Shown here piece after piece: positions 7,895 to 14,948 of a DNA stretch of 22,679 bases. The notes under the pieces are model-generated. The model ran no database searches. It had not been told where the DNA came from and was given only the letters and a program-made list of their open reading frames with translations. The stretch comes from Actinomycetota bacterium (GTDB lineage: Bacteria > Actinomycetota > Thermoleophilia > Gaiellales > Gaiellaceae), in the NCBI GenBank assembly GCA_005883235.1, contig VAYE01000197.1, forward strand, positions 1-22,679, in the 5' to 3' direction. Both the position numbers and the translations under genes were made by a program. Numbering within the stretch: position 1 is the first letter of the stretch; every line of letters begins with the position of its first letter.

Positions 7895-7989
7895 TTATGT
7901 CAAGTTCGAGGATGCGCGAAGACTCGGCTGCCCCGCCCCGCCGCCGGCTTTTCCACAGGTTGCACGAAAGGCTGTGAAAATGTGGAAAA
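7841..7989. other. Cluster of DnaA-box-like sequences in AT-rich gap
   Basis: Four matches or near-matches to TTWTNCACA lie in 149 bp: CTTTCCACA (7841-7849, plus), TTTTCCACA (7949-7957, plus, perfect), ATTTTCACA (7973-7981, minus) and TTTTCCACA (7981-7989, minus, perfect). The 3' part of the gap (7945-8010) is conspicuously AT-rich in otherwise GC-rich DNA. Such clusters mark oriC or DnaA-controlled promoters. dnaA and dnaN are not in the window, so an origin is not established. Confidence 0.45.
7885..7903 (-). promoter_or_regulatory. TTGACA box overlapping ATAAC-N4-GTTAT palindrome
   Basis: On the minus strand, TTGACA (7903-7898) is followed directly by the inverted repeat ATAAC-ACCC-GTTAT (7898-7885), upstream of the PBP frame. 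A -10 at 17-18 nt (CATTCG or ATTCGC) is poor, so promoter function is uncertain. The perfect half-sites suggest an operator. Confidence 0.4.
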
Positions 7990-8031
7990 CAGAAAAGTTC
8001 GCAAATTGCGGCCACTGCCTGTTCAGCAGGC

Positions 8032-8060
8032 TTGCATGGCCCCTTGCGCCTCCCTAGAGT
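8032..8060 (+). promoter_or_regulatory. Candidate promoter TTGCAT-N17-TAGAGT
   Basis: TTGCAT (8032-8037) and TAGAGT (8055-8060) are separated by exactly 17 nt and would start transcription near 8067. The transcript would have a long leader of about 170 nt before the first plus-strand gene at 8238. Confidence 0.4.
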
Positions 8061-8066
8061 GCCGCT

Positions 8067-8230
8067 TGCGCCGAGCACGGAGCGCGAGTAGGTCGAAACC
8101 GAACCTGAGGGCCGTACGAGAAGGCCGCAAGGCCAAGGCGAAAGGTCAGCAGGAGCGGTGGACGAAAGCGAAACCGGCTCGGCGAAACTTATGGTCCGAC
8201 ACGGATGCTCTTGCCTGATTTCGGGTAAGC
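8067..8230 (+). ncRNA. Possible structured leader or small RNA
   Basis: About 165 nt without a convincing ORF between a candidate promoter and the gene at 8238. It contains GGCC-GCAA-GGCC (8123-8134, GNRA-type loop), GGT-CGAA-ACC (8091-8100), CCG-GCT-CGG (8174-8182) and five GAAA motifs within about 95 nt, a pattern common in folded RNAs. It lacks the conserved cores of RNase P RNA, tmRNA, SRP RNA and the cobalamin, glycine and c-di-GMP-I riboswitches as far as can be judged by eye. The class is unknown. Confidence 0.3.
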
Positions 8231-8237
8231 GCAGGCC

Positions 8238-8621
8238 GTGGACCGCGATCCGACCGTCGACTACGAGCCGAGGCTCTTCGGTGTCCTACGGCCGCTTGGC
8301 GAGCTTGTCCGCGACTGGTACCGCTTCGCGTTTGCCTCGACCGCCGCCCGGTCGCGCGCTTCCCGGGAGGTTCTGGCGGCCCGCTCCGAGCTCGCGCGAC
8401 TCCGCGCCGGGCTCCTGCAGACGCAGCTCGAGCTCGGCGGCGCCGCCTACCGAGAGGACGCCGACGAGATCGCCAGGCTCCGCGAGCGGATGCGGGCGCT
8501 CGAGGAGCGGGCCCGAGCGGTCGAGCGATCTACCCACCGCGCCGTCGGCGAGGCCGAGAAGCGGATCGGCGAGGAGCGGCTGGCGATCCAGCCCACCGAG
8601 ATCGTGCCGCCCGAGCGCTGA
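8238..8621 (+). CDS. Hypothetical coiled-coil protein
   Basis: 127 residues from a GTG start. The N-terminus (about 1-45) is moderately hydrophobic and aromatic (LRPLGELVRDWYRFAFAS). Residues about 45-112 form a charged Arg/Glu/Ala-rich helix with heptad-like leucines (LAARSELARLRAGLLQTQLEL...IARLRERMRALEERA), predicting a coiled coil. No signal peptide, TM segment or catalytic motif is seen, and I do not recognise a family. It lies 13 bp before a small membrane-protein gene. The start lacks a clear SD. Confidence 0.6.
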   Translation: MDRDPTVDYEPRLFGVLRPLGELVRDWYRFAFASTAARSRASREVLAARSELARLRAGLLQTQLELGGAAYREDADEIARLRERMRALEERARAVERSTHRAVGEAEKRIGEERLAIQPTEIVPPER

Positions 8622-8622
8622 G

Positions 8623-8628
8623 TAGGAT
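8623..8628 (+). promoter_or_regulatory. Candidate leaderless -10 box TAGGAT
   Basis: TAGGAT, starting just after the preceding gene's TGA (8619-8621), ends 6 nt before the GTG start at 8635. This is the TANNNT-N6-start arrangement of leaderless actinobacterial promoters. The same bases (AGGAT) could also serve as a weak SD. Confidence 0.4.
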
Positions 8629-8634
8629 CCCTCC

Positions 8635-8859
8635 GTGCCCCACCTGCGGCCCCCGAGCATCGACCGCGGCGTCTCGTCGTTCCTGTGGGCCGTGGGGTTC
8701 GGCCTCTTCATCTGGCTCGGCCTCGTCGCGATCGGCATCTCGCAGGCGCTCTCGGTGATCCTCGCCGCGCTTTCGTTCGCCGTGATCTTCCTCTTCGTCC
8801 GGATCTTCGGCGACGAGGAGCTTCGTCAGCCGACGAGGTCGCGCGGCGACAGCCGGTGA
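8635..8859 (+). CDS. Small two-TM membrane protein
   Basis: 74 residues from GTG. Two hydrophobic helices are visible, roughly residues 13-35 (GVSSFLWAVGFGLFIWLGLVAIG) and 36-56 (LSVILAALSFAVIFLFVRIF), followed by a short charged tail (GDEEL...RSRGDSR). No family is recognised. It closely follows the coiled-coil gene and may be cotranscribed with it. Its last 34 bp overlap a small gene on the other strand. Confidence 0.6.
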   Translation: MPHLRPPSIDRGVSSFLWAVGFGLFIWLGLVAIGISQALSVILAALSFAVIFLFVRIFGDEELRQPTRSRGDSR

Positions 8860-9032
8860 TCGCCGACCAGGGCGCCGACCAGGAGCCGCGCCATCCGGCC
8901 GCCGACGACCTCCTCGAGGCGCGCGAACCCGCGCGGGTGGGCATCGTCGCGGTGGTCGAGCGCGGCGCAGTGCTCGAGGAGGAGCACCGCCCGACGCCCG
9001 CTCGGAATCCGGTCGGGTGCGGCTGCGGCCAT
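8826..9032 (-). CDS. Small hypothetical protein
   Basis: 68 residues from ATG, preceded by AGGAAGAGG as a plausible SD. The composition looks like real protein: LLLEHCAALDHRD, then FARLEEVVGGRMARLLVGAL, two amphipathic helices. It resembles short actinobacterial helical proteins of unknown role. It overlaps the two-TM gene tail to tail by 34 bp. A chance ORF in GC-rich DNA remains possible. Confidence 0.45.
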   Translation of the reverse strand: MAAAAPDRIPSGRRAVLLLEHCAALDHRDDAHPRGFARLEEVVGGRMARLLVGALVGDHRLSPRDLVG

Positions 9033-9081
9033 GCCCTCTTCCTATCGACGGAGCGAGGCGCGCCGCTTCATCCCTGACACG

Positions 9082-9109
9082 AGCGAGCCGCCCTGGAGGA
9101 CGGCTCGCT
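9082..9109 (-). terminator. Hairpin, possible terminator of membrane-protein gene
   Basis: AGCGAGCCG and CGGCTCGCT form a perfect 9-bp stem with a 10-nt loop, 15 bp after the stop of the minus-strand gene at 9125. No T-tract follows. It is the only notable feature of the 92-bp gap. Confidence 0.45.
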
Positions 9110-9124
9110 GGATGCCAGACGGTG

Positions 9125-9709
9125 TTATTCGGGCGGTGGAGCTCCGCGTCCGCGGGCGCCGGCGTACTCCTCGTCACGCGCGGACGTCGTCCTCGCCCGC
9201 TCCGCCGTCGTCGGCTCGTCGGCAGCCGTCCGGTCCTCGACCGGCGGCGGAGCGGCGGCGCGACGCCCAACGGCCGTGTCGCGCACCACCGGGCCCGTCG
9301 TGTCGAACGTGAAGCCGAACACGAGGCCCGTGCCGAAGGCGAACACCGGGATGTACTTCATGACGTCGTTCAGGACGCCGCGCACGTGGATGTCGCTCGA
9401 CCAGGCGAGCACGTGCCGGTGGAGCCAGGCGTTGCTCGGCTCGCCAGCGACGATCACCCAGAGGCAGACGATTGCGACCGGGACGAAGGCGAAGAGGAAG
9501 AACGAGGCCGACAGGCGCGGCCACCCCCACTTCGTCCAGCCGCCGAGGAGCTGCGACAGCGCCATCACGAGCCCCGCGCCCGCGAGCACGCCCATGATCG
9601 CCCAGTAGCCGCCCTCGTGGTGGTTCGAGAACTGGGCGGCGAGCCAGATCAGGAAGCCGGCGACGGCCGCCGCGAGCAGCGTCGTCGTCGCTCGAGTGAG
9701 TCCGTACAT
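9125..9709 (-). CDS. Four-TM membrane protein of unknown function
   Basis: 194 residues. The ATG at 9709 is preceded by GAGGTGAT at good SD distance, which decides the start although the frame is open farther upstream. Hydrophobic segments lie at about 8-27, 35-57, 66-90 and 116-136, with a conserved-looking WGWPRLSASFFLF between TM2 and TM3. The last ~55 residues form a hydrophilic, Ala/Arg/Thr/Glu-rich tail. No enzyme motif is visible. It is the last large gene of the minus-strand run from pgsA and is separated from the preceding gene by a hairpin. Confidence 0.75.
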   Translation of the reverse strand: MYGLTRATTTLLAAAVAGFLIWLAAQFSNHHEGGYWAIMGVLAGAGLVMALSQLLGGWTKWGWPRLSASFFLFAFVPVAIVCLWVIVAGEPSNAWLHRHVLAWSSDIHVRGVLNDVMKYIPVFAFGTGLVFGFTFDTTGPVVRDTAVGRRAAAPPPVEDRTAADEPTTAERARTTSARDEEYAGARGRGAPPPE

Positions 9710-9744
9710 GCGTATCACCTCATTCCGGGTAGTCCCGTACGGAG

Positions 9745-9772
9745 GTAACGGCGCAGCGGCGCTGCCGGTTAC
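9745..9772 (-). terminator. Imperfect hairpin spanning the stop of the Cys-rich gene
   Basis: GTAAC/GTTAC outer arms and GCAGC-GGC-GCTGC inner stem enclose the TAA stop of the minus-strand gene ending at 9769. It is a possible terminator or translation-coupling structure ahead of the membrane-protein gene. No T-tract. Confidence 0.35.
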
Positions 9773-10422
9773 TGAAGATCGAGGCGGCGGGCGTCGAAGC
9801 TCGTCGAGTACAGCTCGGCGCAGAACGAGTCCAAAGTGTGGATCGCGTCCTCGGCGAACACGTGTGCGACGACCCCCACCTCGGGGTCGTTGAAGAACGG
9901 GAGGTCGACGTGCGGCCGCGAGACGAGGTTCACGGACGTGCGGCCGCAGGCCGGGCAGCGCACCGCGATCCCGACGGAGCCGTCGCCCGGCGCGAGCACC
10001 GCGAACGCCGACGGGAACACCGGCCGTGCCCGCTCCTCGGGGTAGCAGAAGAAGCTCCACGGCCACTCCCCCGCTTCCAGCCGCCGCAGCGCCTGGTCTC
10101 CGAGCTCGGCTGCGGCCGGCTCGAGCCGCGCGGTCATGAGGTTCAGGAACCGGCCCGCGTCGAGGCCGAGCGGCGCCCAGTCGAGCTCGTCGTGCGCGAC
10201 GAGCCCGTCGTGGTCGTCGCCGCAGGCGCACGAGAAGCGGACGCGGTAGACGGCCGGATGCGCCGCGCCAGGCAGCCGCTCGAGCTCGCGGAAGGACGAC
10301 AGGCAGACGTGCGACTCGCCCCGAGCCGGACAGGCGAAGGTGTAGCGGGTCGTCAGCGCGTCGTACACGGTGCCCGTTCTAATCGGCTCTCCGGACGGTA
10401 GCCGAAACCCCCTTTGCGGCAT
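9769..10422 (-). CDS. Cys-rich hypothetical protein (probable zinc-binding)
   Basis: 217 residues from ATG; a GTG 18 codons downstream (MYDALTTRYTFACP) is an equally plausible start. Cys and His groups are visible as FACPARGESHVC (about 29-40), FSCACGDDH (about 63-71) and VRCPACG near 154-160, suggesting zinc-ribbon folds. The rest is a mixed alpha/beta sequence with FFNDPEVGVVAHVFAEDAIHTLD near the C-terminus. I recognise no named family; it looks like the CpXC-type or similar Cys-rich actinobacterial proteins, but that is only a resemblance. It starts 18 nt after the apt stop, so it probably belongs to the same operon. Confidence 0.7.
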   Translation of the reverse strand: MPQRGFRLPSGEPIRTGTVYDALTTRYTFACPARGESHVCLSSFRELERLPGAAHPAVYRVRFSCACGDDHDGLVAHDELDWAPLGLDAGRFLNLMTARLEPAAAELGDQALRRLEAGEWPWSFFCYPEERARPVFPSAFAVLAPGDGSVGIAVRCPACGRTSVNLVSRPHVDLPFFNDPEVGVVAHVFAEDAIHTLDSFCAELYSTSFDARRLDLQ

Positions 10423-10440
10423 CTGCCGCTAACTCGACGG

Positions 10441-10959
10441 TCAGTACTCGATCAGCGCGTGCAGGTCGTACTTCGAGAGCCGCTCGCGGCCGCCGAGGAA
10501 GGTCAGCTCGACGATGAACGCGCAACCGACGACCTCCCCGCCGAGCGACTCCACGAGGCCCGCGATCGCTTCCACCGTCCCCCCCGTCGCGAGCACGTCG
10601 TCGTGGACGAGCACCCGCGCGCCGCGGCCGATCATCTCGGGGTGCAGCTCGAGCGCGTTCTGGCCGTACTCGAGCGCGTAGGTCGCGCTGACCGTCTCGG
10701 GCGGGAGCTTGCCGGGCCGCCGCGCCGCGACGAAGCCGCAGCCGATCTCGTACGCGATCGCGGCGCCGAGGATGAACCCCCGAGCCTCGGCGCCCAGGAC
10801 GAGGTCGGGCTCCTTCGTCTTCGCCCATGTGCCGAGCGCCTCGATCGTCTGCCCCAGCGCCTCCGCGTCGGCGAGGAGCGGCATGATGTCCCGGAAGACG
10901 ACTCCCTTCTGCGGGAAGTCGGGGACGTCCCGAACCTTGGCCTTCAGGTCGACGGCCAT
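10441..10959 (-). CDS. apt: Adenine phosphoribosyltransferase
   Basis: 172 residues, the usual APRT length. It salvages adenine: adenine + PRPP to AMP + PPi, in the cytoplasm. Marks: DFPQKGVVFRDIMPLL at 14-29, the base-specificity loop GAEARGFILG at 56-65, and the PRPP motif VLVHDDVLATGGT at 116-128. The ATG at 10959 is 1 nt after the merR stop (TGACATG), so translation is coupled; the frame is open farther upstream but shows no APRT sequence there. In many actinobacteria apt precedes relA; here it follows a MerR regulator and no relA is seen. Confidence 0.95.
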   Translation of the reverse strand: MAVDLKAKVRDVPDFPQKGVVFRDIMPLLADAEALGQTIEALGTWAKTKEPDLVLGAEARGFILGAAIAYEIGCGFVAARRPGKLPPETVSATYALEYGQNALELHPEMIGRGARVLVHDDVLATGGTVEAIAGLVESLGGEVVGCAFIVELTFLGGRERLSKYDLHALIEY

Positions 10960-10960
10960 G

Positions 10961-11650
10961 TCAGGCCGGGACGAGCTGCCGCAGCTCGCGCCAGAAGAGG
11001 AGCTGCGCCAGCTCCTGCGCGAGCCCGGCGAGCTCCTCGAGGTCCTCCATCCCCGTCTTGCGCCGCTCGGGGTTGCGGGCGCGCAGGGCGGGCGCGACGA
11101 CCGCCTCGAGCAGGCCCGCCTGGCGGGTCGCGGCCGTGCGGAAGGCGCGCAGATGCCGCGGCGCGATGCCGAACTGCGCGAGCCGCGCGCAGGCGATCGC
11201 GACGTCCACGTCGCCCTCGCCGTAGAGCCTCTCGCCCTCGTCCGAGTGCGGCTCGAGGAGTCCGTAGTCCTCGAGCTCGCGCGCGAGCTCGCCGCTGATC
11301 CCGGCACGCCGGCAGAGCTCCGCGAGGTCGAGGTCCTCCTCGCGGCCGAGCCCGACCGGCCGCGTCCGTTTGCGGTCCTTGCCCCCGGAGGGCGACGCGA
11401 GCTCCTGCCGGATCACCCGCAGCGGCAGGAACTCGTCACGCTGGAGGCGCAGGATCGTCTCGAGCCGCTCGACGTCTTCCTCGCTGAAGAGCCGGTAGCC
11501 GCCCTGCGTACGCCGCAGCGCGAGGAGGCCCTGGTCCTCGAGGTAGCGGATCTTCGAGATCGAGATGTCCGGGAAATCCGCCTTCAGGCGCGAGCAGACG
11601 GAGCCGATCGTGAGCAGGCGCGTCGAGGTGGGTGCTTCGGTGACGCTCAT
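10961..11650 (-). CDS. MerR family transcriptional regulator (Rv1828-like)
   Basis: 229 residues. The N-terminal winged HTH of MerR type spans about residues 13-80: LTIGSVCSRL, then ISISKIRYLEDQGLLALRRT and GGYRLFSEEDVERLETILRL. A variable linker follows, then a second helical region (about 115-225) that ends hydrophobically. No Cys or effector pocket can be assigned. The ATG overlaps the stop of the FHA gene by 4 nt (ATGA). The FHA-then-MerR order matches mycobacterial garA (Rv1827)-Rv1828, supporting an Rv1828-type regulator. It is cotranscribed with apt. Confidence 0.88.
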   Translation of the reverse strand: MSVTEAPTSTRLLTIGSVCSRLKADFPDISISKIRYLEDQGLLALRRTQGGYRLFSEEDVERLETILRLQRDEFLPLRVIRQELASPSGGKDRKRTRPVGLGREEDLDLAELCRRAGISGELARELEDYGLLEPHSDEGERLYGEGDVDVAIACARLAQFGIAPRHLRAFRTAATRQAGLLEAVVAPALRARNPERRKTGMEDLEELAGLAQELAQLLFWRELRQLVPA

Positions 11651-12111
11651 TTGAGGAGGAACATGAGCCGGTACTTGCCGATCTGGAGCTCGTCGCCGTC
11701 GTTCAGCTCCGCCGTCTCGATCCGGTGGCGGTTGAGGAACGTCCCGTTCAGGCTGCCGAGGTCCTCGATGAAGAACCCGCCGTCGCGCTGCGTCAGCACG
11801 GCGTGCTTGCGCGAGACGGTGACGTCGTCGAGGAAGATCTCGCAGTCGGGTGAGCGGCCGATCGTCGTGCGCCCGCCCTCGGGGTGGAAGGTCTCCCCCG
11901 CTCTTCCGCCGCCCGAGCGGACGACGAGCGCGGGGCCCTTGACGCCGAGGTCTTCGAGGACCTCCGCCGGGTCGTCCTCGCCGTCGTCGAGGGTGTACGC
12001 CATGGTGGTCTCGGCGCCGCTGTCCCGCACGAGGAGCGCGCCGCACTTGGCGCAGTAGTTCGCGGCCTCCGGGTTCTGGAAGCCGCACTCGGGGCAGTAG
12101 ACGTGGGTCAT
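11647..12111 (-). CDS. FHA-domain protein with zinc ribbon, GarA/OdhI-like
   Basis: 154 residues. The N-terminal zinc ribbon has CPEC at 6-9 and CAKC at 20-23. Next comes GAETTMAY at 32-39, matching the ETT phosphorylation motif of GarA/OdhI, then an acidic linker. The FHA domain is at about 60-150 with phosphothreonine-binding residues GRS at 85-87, SRKH at 100-103 and LNGTFLN at about 119-125. In mycobacteria and corynebacteria this protein, when unphosphorylated, inhibits 2-oxoglutarate dehydrogenase and controls glutamate metabolism; PknB/PknG phosphorylation closes the switch. No kinase gene is in the window. The zinc ribbon is absent from mycobacterial GarA. It overlaps the genes on both sides by ATGA. 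Confidence 0.88.
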   Translation of the reverse strand: MTHVYCPECGFQNPEAANYCAKCGALLVRDSGAETTMAYTLDDGEDDPAEVLEDLGVKGPALVVRSGGGRAGETFHPEGGRTTIGRSPDCEIFLDDVTVSRKHAVLTQRDGGFFIEDLGSLNGTFLNRHRIETAELNDGDELQIGKYRLMFLLK

Positions 12112-12362
12112 TCCGGATTCGGCGGCGGCGCCTTCGCGGCGAGGATGTCCGTCAGCCGCTCGACGTCGACGTCCTCGAGCACGCTCTTCCCGCCCGACTC
12201 CCGCAACCGTGCGACGAGCTCCGTCCGGAGCATGTCGATGTAGCCGTGCAGCATGCGGCGCCGGAACGAGACCTCGCGCTCCTCCGTCTGGTAGCGCTCG
12301 ATGAGCCCCTTGAGCTCTTCGTCGGCGAGCGAGGCGAGATCGGGGAAGGCGTCGGCTTCCAC
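12108..12362 (-). CDS. rsiG: RsiG-like anti-sigma factor (c-di-GMP-binding motif)
   Basis: A short helical protein of 84 residues from the GTG at 12362; an alternative TTG at 12401 would add 13 poorly fitting residues. It carries LASLADEELKGLIERY, then E28-x3-S32-x2-R35-x3-H39-x3-D43 within EEREVSFRRRMLHGYID. This matches the c-di-GMP signature E(X)3S(X)2R(X)3Q(X)3D of RsiG, which sequesters the sporulation sigma factor WhiG in Streptomyces, except that His replaces Gln. Only one motif copy is present, as in the homodimeric form described in Rubrobacter. Older databases label this family 'aerial mycelium formation protein'. No WhiG gene is in the window. The stop overlaps the garA-like start (ATGA). 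Confidence 0.75.
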   Translation of the reverse strand: MEADAFPDLASLADEELKGLIERYQTEEREVSFRRRMLHGYIDMLRTELVARLRESGGKSVLEDVDVERLTDILAAKAPPPNPE

Positions 12363-12371
12363 AGCCCTCCC

Positions 12372-12401
12372 AGTAAAGCAGCCCGGAGGCCCAGGGGTCA
12401 A
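12372..12401 (-). promoter_or_regulatory. Candidate promoter of the rsiG-garA-merR-apt operon
   Basis: TTGACC (12401-12396) and TTTACT (12377-12372) are 18 nt apart on the minus strand. The -10 ends 9 nt before the GTG at 12362. This would let the regulatory operon be transcribed separately from the upstream manC gene, and almost without a leader. Confidence 0.35.
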
Positions 12402-12431
12402 CCTCAGCTTTAGGGTCGGGCCGCCTCAGCC

Positions 12432-14948
12432 TCAGGATCTGGCCGCCGCAGGCTCCTCGGCCATGATCTCCTCGACGAGCTCCCGAAGCTCGTCCTGCAG
12501 CTCCCGTGAGTCCTCCGGCGTCCTGCCTTCGGCGTACAGGTGGATGACCGGCTCGTCGGGGTCGGGCAGCACCTGAGCCCAGCCGCGCTCGTCGAAGACC
12601 TTGATCCCGTCGAGGGTGTCGACGTCGCGGTCGCGGAGGCGCTCGGTGAGGACACGCATGACGAGCCCCTTCATCGCCCACGGGCACGGGAGCTCGTCGT
12701 GGACGAGCGTCGGCGCCGGCAGGTCGGAGACGAGGGCCGACAGCGGCTGCTCGACGGGCGCGAGGAGCTCGAGGAGCTTGCACAGGCTCGCGACCGCGTC
12801 GTAGGCGGGCAGGAACTCGGGGAAGACGTAGCCGCCGCCGACCGCGCCGGCGAAGATCACGTCCTGCTCCGCCGCCGCGCGCGTCAGCTCGGCGAGCGAG
12901 GCCGGCGTGCGCACGACCTCGAGGTCGCTGTCCCGCACGAGCTCGTCCACCTGGCTCGTGACGGTGACCGGAAAGGCGAGCTTGCCGCGGCGGCCGTTCG
13001 AGCCGATCAGGCGCAGGAAGAGGAGGAGCGTCTGCTCCACCGGGATCTCCTGGCCGCGCTCGTCGATCAGGTACAGCCGCTCGGCCGCGCGGTCGAAGAC
13101 GACGCCGAGATCGGCGCCCACCGCGGTCACGAGCCGCCGCGCCTGCGCGATCGACTGCTGGAGCCGCTCGCCGGGGGCGGGCTCCTCCCGTTCGGCCGCG
13201 AAGGTGTGCGCCGAGACGGCCTCGACGCCGAGGGGGCCCAGCACGAGCGGGAGCACGAACGACGCGGCCGAGTAGCCGTAGTCGACGACGAGCCGGAAGC
13301 CGCGCCTCCGGATCGCCTCCACGTCGAGGCTCGAGAGCAGGTCCTGCGCGTAGCTCTCGCGCACGCGCGCCGGGTACGTGACCGAGCCGACCTCGTCGTA
13401 GGCGGCGCGCCGGAACTCCTGCCGCGTGAAGTGCTTCTCGATCTCCTTCTGCATGGACGGCGTCAGCTGGATCCCGGGCTGCTCGAAGAAGCGGATCTGG
13501 ACGACCTCCGGGTCGACCGAGCTCGTGCCGACGTGGAAGCCGACGTCGTAGCCGTGCGTCTTCAGGAGGTGGCGGCTCACGGCGGCCGGCAGGACGCGCA
13601 GGTCGGCGACGTCGACGCCGGTCGAGTTCAGGCCGGAGATCATCGCCCGCTTGATCATCCGGCAGGCGGCCGGCGACTCGCGGCTCGCGACGACGCGGCA
13701 GTCGCGCTTGAGCGCCGTTCCGAGCGCGATCGCGAGCCGGACGACGGCCTCCGCCGTCACGTCGACGTTGACGAGGCCCGCGACGCCGTCCTTGCCGAAG
13801 AGGCGCGACGAGGCGCGCGACTCCCAGATCAGGCTCTCGAAGATGTGCGAGCCGGACTCGACCTCCTTGTACGGGTAGATGCGGACGCCCTGCGCGATGA
13901 CGCTTTCGGCGCCGAGCACGACGTCGTCGCCGATCGCGACGCCCTCCTGGATCCGCACGTGGCGGCGAACCTCGCAGCGGCGACCGATGATCGCGCCCTC
14001 GATGACCGCGCTCTGGCCGACGTACGTCGCGGCGTCGATCACGGAGCGGGCGGTGCGGGCGCCCTCGCGCAGCGTCACGCTCGTCTCGAGCACCGAGTAC
14101 GGGCCGACCGAGGCCTCGGGCGAGACGCGGCAGTAGTTGCCGACGAAGGCCGGCCCCTCGATGCGCTCGAGGTCCTCGATGTCGACCCCCTCCCCCACCC
14201 AGATGTTCCCGCGCAGCCGGATCCCCGGCACGTTCAGGCGCACGTGCTCGTCGAGCGCGTCGAAGTTCGCCTGCCGGTACTGGTCGAGGTCGCCGACGTC
14301 CTGCCAGTAGCCCTCGCAGACGTGGCCGTAGATCGGGCGGCCCATCTCGAGCAGGAGCGGGAAGAGCTCCTTCGAGAAGTCGTAGGGCCGGTCGGTCGGC
14401 ACGTGGCGCAAGACCTCGGGCTCGAGGACGTAGATGCCGGTATTGATCGTGTCCGAGAAGACCTGGCCCCAGGAGGGCTTCTCGAGGAAGCGCTCGACGC
14501 GGCCGTCCTCGTCGGTGACGACGATGCCGAACTCGAGCGGGTTGTCGACCGACTTGAGCCCGATCGTGACCGCCGCCTCGCGCTCGCGGTGGACGCGCAT
14601 GATCTCGCTCAGGTCGACGTCGCAGAGCGCGTCGCCCGAGATGACGAGGAAGGTCTCGTCGAGCTTCTCGCTGGCGAGCCTGACCGAGCCGGCCGTCCCG
14701 AGCGGCGACTCCTCCACGGAGTACTCGATCGCGAGCCCGAGCCCCTCCCCGTCCCCGAAGTAGCTCCGGATCGCCTGCGGCATGAACGCGAGCGTCACGA
14801 TCACCTCGTCGAAGCCGTGGTCGCGAAGGAGCTCGATGATGTGCTCCATGCAGGGTTTTCCGACGACCGGAACCATCGGCTTCGGCTGGTTCGAGGTCAG
14901 CGGGCGCAGCCGGGTGCCCTCGCCGCCCGCCATCACGACGGCCCTCAC
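12432..14948 (-). CDS. Mannose-1-phosphate guanylyltransferase / phosphomannomutase-like fusion
   Basis: 838 residues, three parts. Residues 1-235 are an NDP-sugar pyrophosphorylase with [17 protein letters not shown] at 8-24, TAGSV at 85-89, SGDALCDVD at 104-112 and [19 protein letters not shown] at 156-174. Residues about 245-370 are a left-handed beta-helix with hexapeptide repeats. Residues about 380-838 are an alpha-D-phosphohexomutase-like region. It should make GDP-mannose or another NDP-sugar for envelope glycans. The mutase part lacks the catalytic TASHNP (GTSSVDPE at about 474-481) and the metal loop DGDADR (FDRAAER at about 618-624), so it is probably regulatory or inactive. Actinobacterial homologues share this. 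The ATG overlaps the pgsA-like stop by ATGA. Confidence 0.9.
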   Translation of the reverse strand: MRAVVMAGGEGTRLRPLTSNQPKPMVPVVGKPCMEHIIELLRDHGFDEVIVTLAFMPQAIRSYFGDGEGLGLAIEYSVEESPLGTAGSVRLASEKLDETFLVISGDALCDVDLSEIMRVHREREAAVTIGLKSVDNPLEFGIVVTDEDGRVERFLEKPSWGQVFSDTINTGIYVLEPEVLRHVPTDRPYDFSKELFPLLLEMGRPIYGHVCEGYWQDVGDLDQYRQANFDALDEHVRLNVPGIRLRGNIWVGEGVDIEDLERIEGPAFVGNYCRVSPEASVGPYSVLETSVTLREGARTARSVIDAATYVGQSAVIEGAIIGRRCEVRRHVRIQEGVAIGDDVVLGAESVIAQGVRIYPYKEVESGSHIFESLIWESRASSRLFGKDGVAGLVNVDVTAEAVVRLAIALGTALKRDCRVVASRESPAACRMIKRAMISGLNSTGVDVADLRVLPAAVSRHLLKTHGYDVGFHVGTSSVDPEVVQIRFFEQPGIQLTPSMQKEIEKHFTRQEFRRAAYDEVGSVTYPARVRESYAQDLLSSLDVEAIRRRGFRLVVDYGYSAASFVLPLVLGPLGVEAVSAHTFAAEREEPAPGERLQQSIAQARRLVTAVGADLGVVFDRAAERLYLIDERGQEIPVEQTLLLFLRLIGSNGRRGKLAFPVTVTSQVDELVRDSDLEVVRTPASLAELTRAAAEQDVIFAGAVGGGYVFPEFLPAYDAVASLCKLLELLAPVEQPLSALVSDLPAPTLVHDELPCPWAMKGLVMRVLTERLRDRDVDTLDGIKVFDERGWAQVLPDPDEPVIHLYAEGRTPEDSRELQDELRELVEEIMAEEPAAARS

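Noticed and set aside
8067..8230. RNase P RNA, tmRNA or SRP RNA
   Set aside because: The conserved cores (GAGGAAAGTCC; tRNA-like ends with GGTTCGA; GGAAGGAAGCA) are absent.
9125..10231. Long minus-strand ORF extending the membrane protein upstream
   Set aside because: The upstream part overlaps the Cys-rich gene in another frame and is Arg-rich; a strong SD supports the ATG at 9709.
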